Positions 59,280-64,000 of a DNA stretch of 64,000 bases are shown piece by piece (the stretch's first letter is position 1; each line of letters begins with the position of its first letter). A program made the position numbers and the translations under genes. Under the pieces are notes generated by a model that searched no databases, was not told the origin of the DNA, and saw nothing but the letters and a program-made list of their open reading frames with translations. This stretch comes from Smittia aterrima (Eukaryota > Arthropoda > Insecta > Diptera > Chironomidae): the NCBI GenBank assembly GCA_033063855.1, contig CP093830.1, forward strand, positions 16,988,854 through 17,052,853, in the 5' to 3' direction.

Positions 59280-60447
59280 ATGTTTAAAACTGAAGCTGTT
59301 CAAAAGATTTCGTCGATTTGCACTGAAGAGATCGTGGAAGAGTCGAAGTTTCAATTGGAATTTACAGATTTTGAAAAAGATTATAAGATCCCAAAGAAAA
59401 CATTCGTCTCTGAGAAGGTTAAATTGTTATTTATCGATGCTGAATGGTAAGATCTCTTTTCCGCTTTTATCCCAAAGAAACTAACTTTTATTTTGAACAG
59501 GTGGATAACTGTTAGACTTCATCCCAACTACACAAGGTATCTATTTTATAAAGTCCACATCTCACGATCAGCTGGCCAAGTGCAACTTGAGAATTGCAAA
59601 TTTAATTTCGCTGTTACTATCAAAGGATTAAACACTGCCTCAGTATGGTATGGAATGTCAAACGATAAAGTCGAATATGAAACGAGTGAATTGCAACATG
59701 ACCCTATGAGCCCAGCCAAGGACATTTCCATCAAAATTGTTCTGAGCATTAAACGATTTGACAATCCGTCCATCAGCAGCAAGTTCTCTAATTCGATGGA
59801 AGATTACCACAACATCATCAAAACTTTCTCCTCATTGATGAACGATTCAACATTTGCTGACTTCAAGTTTGTTGTCCGTGGAAAGGAGTTCAAGATCCAT
59901 AAGAATATTCTCGCTGCTTCAAGTCCAGTTTTCGCTCGTCTCTTCACATCAGACATGCAAGAAGCTCGCGAAAACGTTTGTGTCGTCGACAAGATGGAGC
60001 CAGAAATATTTAATAGTCTCCTACGATTTATCTATCAAGCCAAGCTGCCAACGAATTTTTCCAAAATCGCTCTAGAGATCTACGAAGCTGCTGATTACTA
60101 CGACTTAAAGCGATTGAAGGACATTTGTGCAAAAGAAATTCGTCCTCAGTTATCGAAAGACAATGCAGTTGAGTTGTATTGCTGGGCTTATGCATATGAA
60201 TCTTTGAATGAATTGAAGAAAGATTCATGGACAGTAGTCAAACGGTGAGTTGTTTAAAGTATTCAACATACTACAAATGAAACCAAATATTTCTTTAATC
60301 TCTAGTGACATTTTGCATATCTACTTCCCCATGAAGGGCGAACCTTTGCCTCCAGAAGATTTGAAGAAATTCCTCGAATTGAAACATCGTTATCAGCAAT
60401 CTCTGGAAAATTTTAAAGAAAACTCGGAACCAGAAGAGAAGAAATAG
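59280..60447 (+). CDS. BTB/POZ protein, speckle-type (SPOP-like)
   Basis: Probable substrate adaptor for Cullin-3 ubiquitin ligase. Exons 59280-59446, 59501-60244 and 60306-60447 give 350 residues. The N-terminal 165 residues look like a diverged MATH domain (WWITVRLHPNYTR, then LENCKFNFAVTIKGLN). The BTB domain runs from about 182 (DSTFADFKFVVRGKEFKIHK, ILAASSPVFARLFTSDMQEA, VDKMEPEIFNSLLRFIYQ). A 3-box/BACK-like helical part follows (LEIYEAADYYDLKRLKDIC, AVELYCWAYAYES). The C-terminus is charged (EPEEKK). Substrate unknown. Such MATH-BTB genes often expand in midges and nematodes. Poly(A) signal 60514-60519. Confidence 0.82.
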
Positions 60448-63400
60448 AAATTTTTTGATGAAATAGAATGAAATCACTTCGAGAGATAGAAAAGATAAAC
60501 AGTAAGTTTTCTAAATAAAATGTTGAATTACAAAACAGAAATATTTCTTTACGTAGAACAAGGGCAGTTTGTATGTTACAAAAACATTTAAAGCGAGATA
60601 TTTCTTTTCCCTTAATATTGAATCAAGGAGATTTATTTGAACAAACAACAATCAAAAATTATTTCCACCTCACTTCTTCAACTGTTTTGAACACGCTTCC
60701 GATGCAGGAGGACAAATGTTCACCCCGACGACAATTAAACATTTCCTTTGTTGACTTCGATACGACATCAAGTCAACCGGAAATTTGTAAACTTCGATGA
60801 TTCGATTTCGAGTCCTTGATGCAATTAGTTGCACAACATGTGTTTGACTCTCGATGCGTGAATTTTGTAATTCTCGTGACTGAAAAGACAACGATCAAAC
60901 TAAACGACAACATTTAATTTCAGTGAATGCAACGAAATCCTTTTGAAAAGAATGAAATCAGAGAAATTTAAATTGATTTTTTTTTTCGCGTTTCTGGTTT
61001 TGGTTTGCATTGTTCGCGTTGGATTTTCAGTTAATTTACTGCATTCAAAGTTTGAATTTCCCTTCGCTTGTCGTTGATGTCATTTTAAAACCGAAATTAA
61101 AATACAGTTTTGAGTGAGAGCGCAAAAAAAAATGTGTTTGAGGAAATAAAAAAGTTTGTATCGTCATTGGAGGGCTGAGGCAAAACAATAAACTCGTAGA
61201 TTGAATAAGTAAATTAGAATTATCGGTGTGAAGATCGACAAAGAATTCTCAGCGGAAGCAAAAAATAAATAAAACTTGACGAGTAACAAAAAATAATATT
61301 TCAACCCCAAAGAGACAGAGAGAGAAAAAAAATGTTTCAACCCTTCAACTATTTCCACGATTACGCAATGTTTGAAGTCATAAATTCGTGATTTTTTGCT
61401 TTTGTGTGACGAGTGAAAAAAATTTAACAGTTGAGAATGAAAACAAACACGAACCTGAATCAAATTTATGTTTATGACGCTGAACGAGATCAACACGAAA
61501 ACCACTCGAGAGAGTCCTCCAACCCTCGCAAATGTTTCGATCGAGAGGAGTTCCATTAACGGTTATGATTCTTGAGTGGCCTTGGTTGACGTCATAATTG
61601 CGCATATTGTCAATCAGCTTTCATTCTCTTTTGTCAGATTCCTGATGAGTCGTTGCATTGTCGAGTTTTATGATACAAAACAACAAACGAAGCGATGCAA
61701 TTGCTTTTGCAACTGAAACAGATTTTTATTCGCAACCCTCGTCGATCATCGAGAGACTCACGGGATGTTGATTGATTCACTAGAAATGAATTTTTTATGT
61801 CGGGGAAAGGATTTGTGATTGCACCAGCATGATCATTAATAACTTCATTTGAAGCCCTCCTGAAGGGCGACGAGACTTTGACAAATTCACAAATTATTCA
61901 AGATCGTTTTGATGACTCAACAGATTACAATCGACAATTTTATTTGAGCCGAGGATATCAATCGAAGAAAGATCAATTTACGATCATAAATTATTCAAAA
62001 CTTGCTGCAACTGCTCATTTGAAGTTGAACGAAACGGATTGGACTTTCAACCCTTAATTTGCATGAAATGAATCGGCCGCACAAATGGACACAAAACCAT
62101 CATTTGCGATCCCTCTCGTCAGCATCTGATTTCACCTTTTGTGTATCTCCTGACAACCCCTCGTCGTTTAATTGCAAACGAAGCGTGTCGTGCATTCTAG
62201 GCGATTTTGAGGAATATTTGATTTGAAAAGATTCTAATAAATCTCAGATTCACTTTATTCCAATTTTTTTAGGGTCCAAGTGAGTTCGATTCTTCTATTC
62301 TTCAATTAAAATATAAATCAACCCTCAAAAAACATTGAACAGATCAAATTTCATTGCGAATAAAATTAAAACTTGCCAAAACTAAAACCAAATGATCGGC
62401 TAATAGCGGCAACAACCGCTTATCAGATTACATCAAGCCCTCGAGCAACTCTCTCCACGACCCGTCGAAGGTTTCGTTTTAAAAAGATTAAACTCGACTT
62501 AAGCAACTTGATCGAATTCATGCGCAAGTTGCTTAAAACATTGAAACATCAAACATTCGAACATTGCGCAAGAAAAACTCTGAAATGTTTAGTTTCATTT
62601 GGATCGTTGTTGAGAGTGAACGTCATTGCGAGCAGCTCAAGAAAATCATAAAAAGATTTAATCTAAAAATATTAAAACAAAAACAGTTTCTCTAAAATAA
62701 AGTGAGAAAGTGAAATTGAATGAATTATCATTGAGTTGATCTACAAAGTTATCATCAAATTATCGAAATTGGATACGCGATTCAAGAGATTTATGTTGTG
62801 TAAGTTCATTCAATTTTTACGGCGACGAATGCTTTGAAGAGAAAGAATTTAAAAGAGATTAACTTCGAGGATGAATTTTGTTGATATCGTTTCGTGTTTG
62901 TTTGTCTGCTTTAAAAGCAATTAAGGGATCGTTTGAAAGGAAACCGGTTCCAGGCGCTGGAAGACTCCTCCGAGAGCAAATGGATCGAAGGATGATGATA
63001 GTTCTTAAAATTCAATCGCCTCGAGTGAATTACGAAGCTACGGAGAGAAACATAAAAGAAAAGATGATGATCGTCGATAAAAGTTAATTAACCGTTCAAA
63101 CGGCCAAGGACACGAAGAAGAACAATCATCGACGCTTCTTCTCTCGCTCTCGCTCTGCATAACTTCTCTTCCCATTCGATCGCAATCAAACTCGATTTTC
63201 CACGGGAAGTCAACAAAGTGAAATCGTCGGATCAAAGTTCTCCAACGCGATTTAATTGCGAAACTTGAATTGAGGTCGGAAATTGCTTCAAGTGTCAATG
63301 AGTGTTGACATCTAATAAATCGTCGACAGTTCGAAGTTGAACAGATGCCTTTGATCAAACCCAGACAGCAACATGTGTTTCTCGTCACCCTCAATAACTT

Positions 63401-64000
63401 CTTAACATTCTGGCGATGCGTTTCTTGCATTTATCCAATAAATCACCAACACACAAACGAAGAAGTTCTCATTTCGTTTGTTATTTCTGCCATCAAGTCG
63501 TTTGATGATGAATTGGAGTCTTATACGCTCATGAAGTATTCCAACTGTCTTCAATTCTTGTTTCTTCAAGCGTATCGCCTCAGTTCCGACGTTCTGAACT
63601 GTTGTTGGGTCATGCACACGTTAAGGAATGAGACGCGAGAAGTTTTCTTTTCTCTGCTCTGTCTTGAAGTTAAAATTGAAACGTTGAGAATCTTTTTGCT
63701 GTCTTTGGAGCTTGTTTGACCCAACGAGTTCATTGAAAGTTCTCACGGCAGAATCAAAGCGCCAGGAAGAGAGAAATTGAACTTCTTCTACAATCAAAGT
63801 AGAAGTGAAACGAACATAATTGACTTAAATTACTGTGAAACCACAAGAACGTCTTGAGGTTTACTCGATCTTCTTTCAATTGCGGTTTCAATCATTTTTC
63901 GTCAACAAGCAACTCACTAGACTTTTCTAGATTGCTAACCGGTTTGATAAGAAAGGAATTCGTGTGACACTGAACTACAAAGCACGAAACTCGTCGATGA
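60448..64000. other. 3.5-kb region without recognisable gene
   Basis: Contains the BTB gene 3' UTR, then A/T-rich DNA. Open frames of 92-130 codons at 61164, 62373, 63038 and 63345 have no known domain, overlap on opposite strands and lack splice support. A full CRE palindrome TGACGTCA is at 61587-61594. It may be upstream or intronic DNA of a gene beyond the window. Confidence 0.5.

Noticed and set aside
61164..61556. 130-codon minus-strand frame with hydrophobic stretches
   Set aside because: Low-complexity Phe/Leu/Ser translation of A/T-rich DNA, no family likeness.
62373..62651. 92-codon plus-strand frame
   Set aside because: Basic, no domain, no homologous paralog in the window.
63038..63719. 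Overlapping 130- and 124-codon frames on opposite strands
   Set aside because: No recognised domain, no splice signals giving a longer product, and the two overlap each other; treated as chance.
1..64000. Search for CRISPR arrays, insertion sequences, bacterial operons or an endogenous virus
   Set aside because: No regularly spaced repeats, transposase, reverse transcriptase, integrase or viral structural motif was recognised; the content is ordinary insect nuclear DNA.

Overview
The window is nuclear DNA from a small-genome insect, most likely a nematoceran (midge-like) dipteran. Genes are split by many 50-60 bp introns with GT-AG ends, the DNA is AT-rich, and the proteins are insect families: peritrophin-type chitin-binding protein, pickpocket channel, CYP4, insect-style secreted nuclease, multi-domain SOD-related protein, and muscle Mlc2 with its alanine-rich N-terminal extension. 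The midge assignment is inference. No transposon coding sequence or CRISPR was recognised. All exon structures are read by eye; those given as joins keep the frame and add up to whole codons.

1-21.5 kb is gene-dense. EPG5 (autophagosome-lysosome tether) is followed by a rearranged stretch: a scrap of a Su(var)3-9-like 3' end, a broken F-box copy, an intact F-box gene, and two tandem chromo/SET (Su(var)3-9-like) methyltransferase genes on the minus strand. Between the two SET genes lie decayed pieces of WRNexo and of the EPG5 tail. These pieces show that the duplicated unit originally ran from the EPG5 end to WRNexo exon 1. Then come intact WRNexo and LIPT2, only 1 base apart and probably on one mRNA, then ATG14 (minus), a ten-finger C2H2 protein, a canopy/seele protein and PLPBP. 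EPG5 and ATG14 act in the same autophagosome fusion step.

21.5-46 kb is sparser, with long non-coding stretches. It holds Mlc2 (a coding exon that is only the ATG), a large SOD-repeat secreted/anchored protein whose 3' end nearly touches a convergent seven-domain chitin-binding protein, an SLC17 transporter with twelve coding exons (one of 21 nt), and C-terminal Src kinase (Csk, minus).

46-61 kb holds a small secreted orphan, a CD63-like tetraspanin with an upstream ORF, a CYP4 P450, two tandem secreted DNA/RNA non-specific nucleases each followed by an identical tRNA-Ser(TGA), a pickpocket DEG/ENaC channel, a third tRNA-Ser gene on the minus strand, and a BTB protein. The third tRNA differs from the other two only in its three anticodon bases (GCT instead of TGA). 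It is the most unusual signal I found. The last 3.5 kb shows no recognisable gene.
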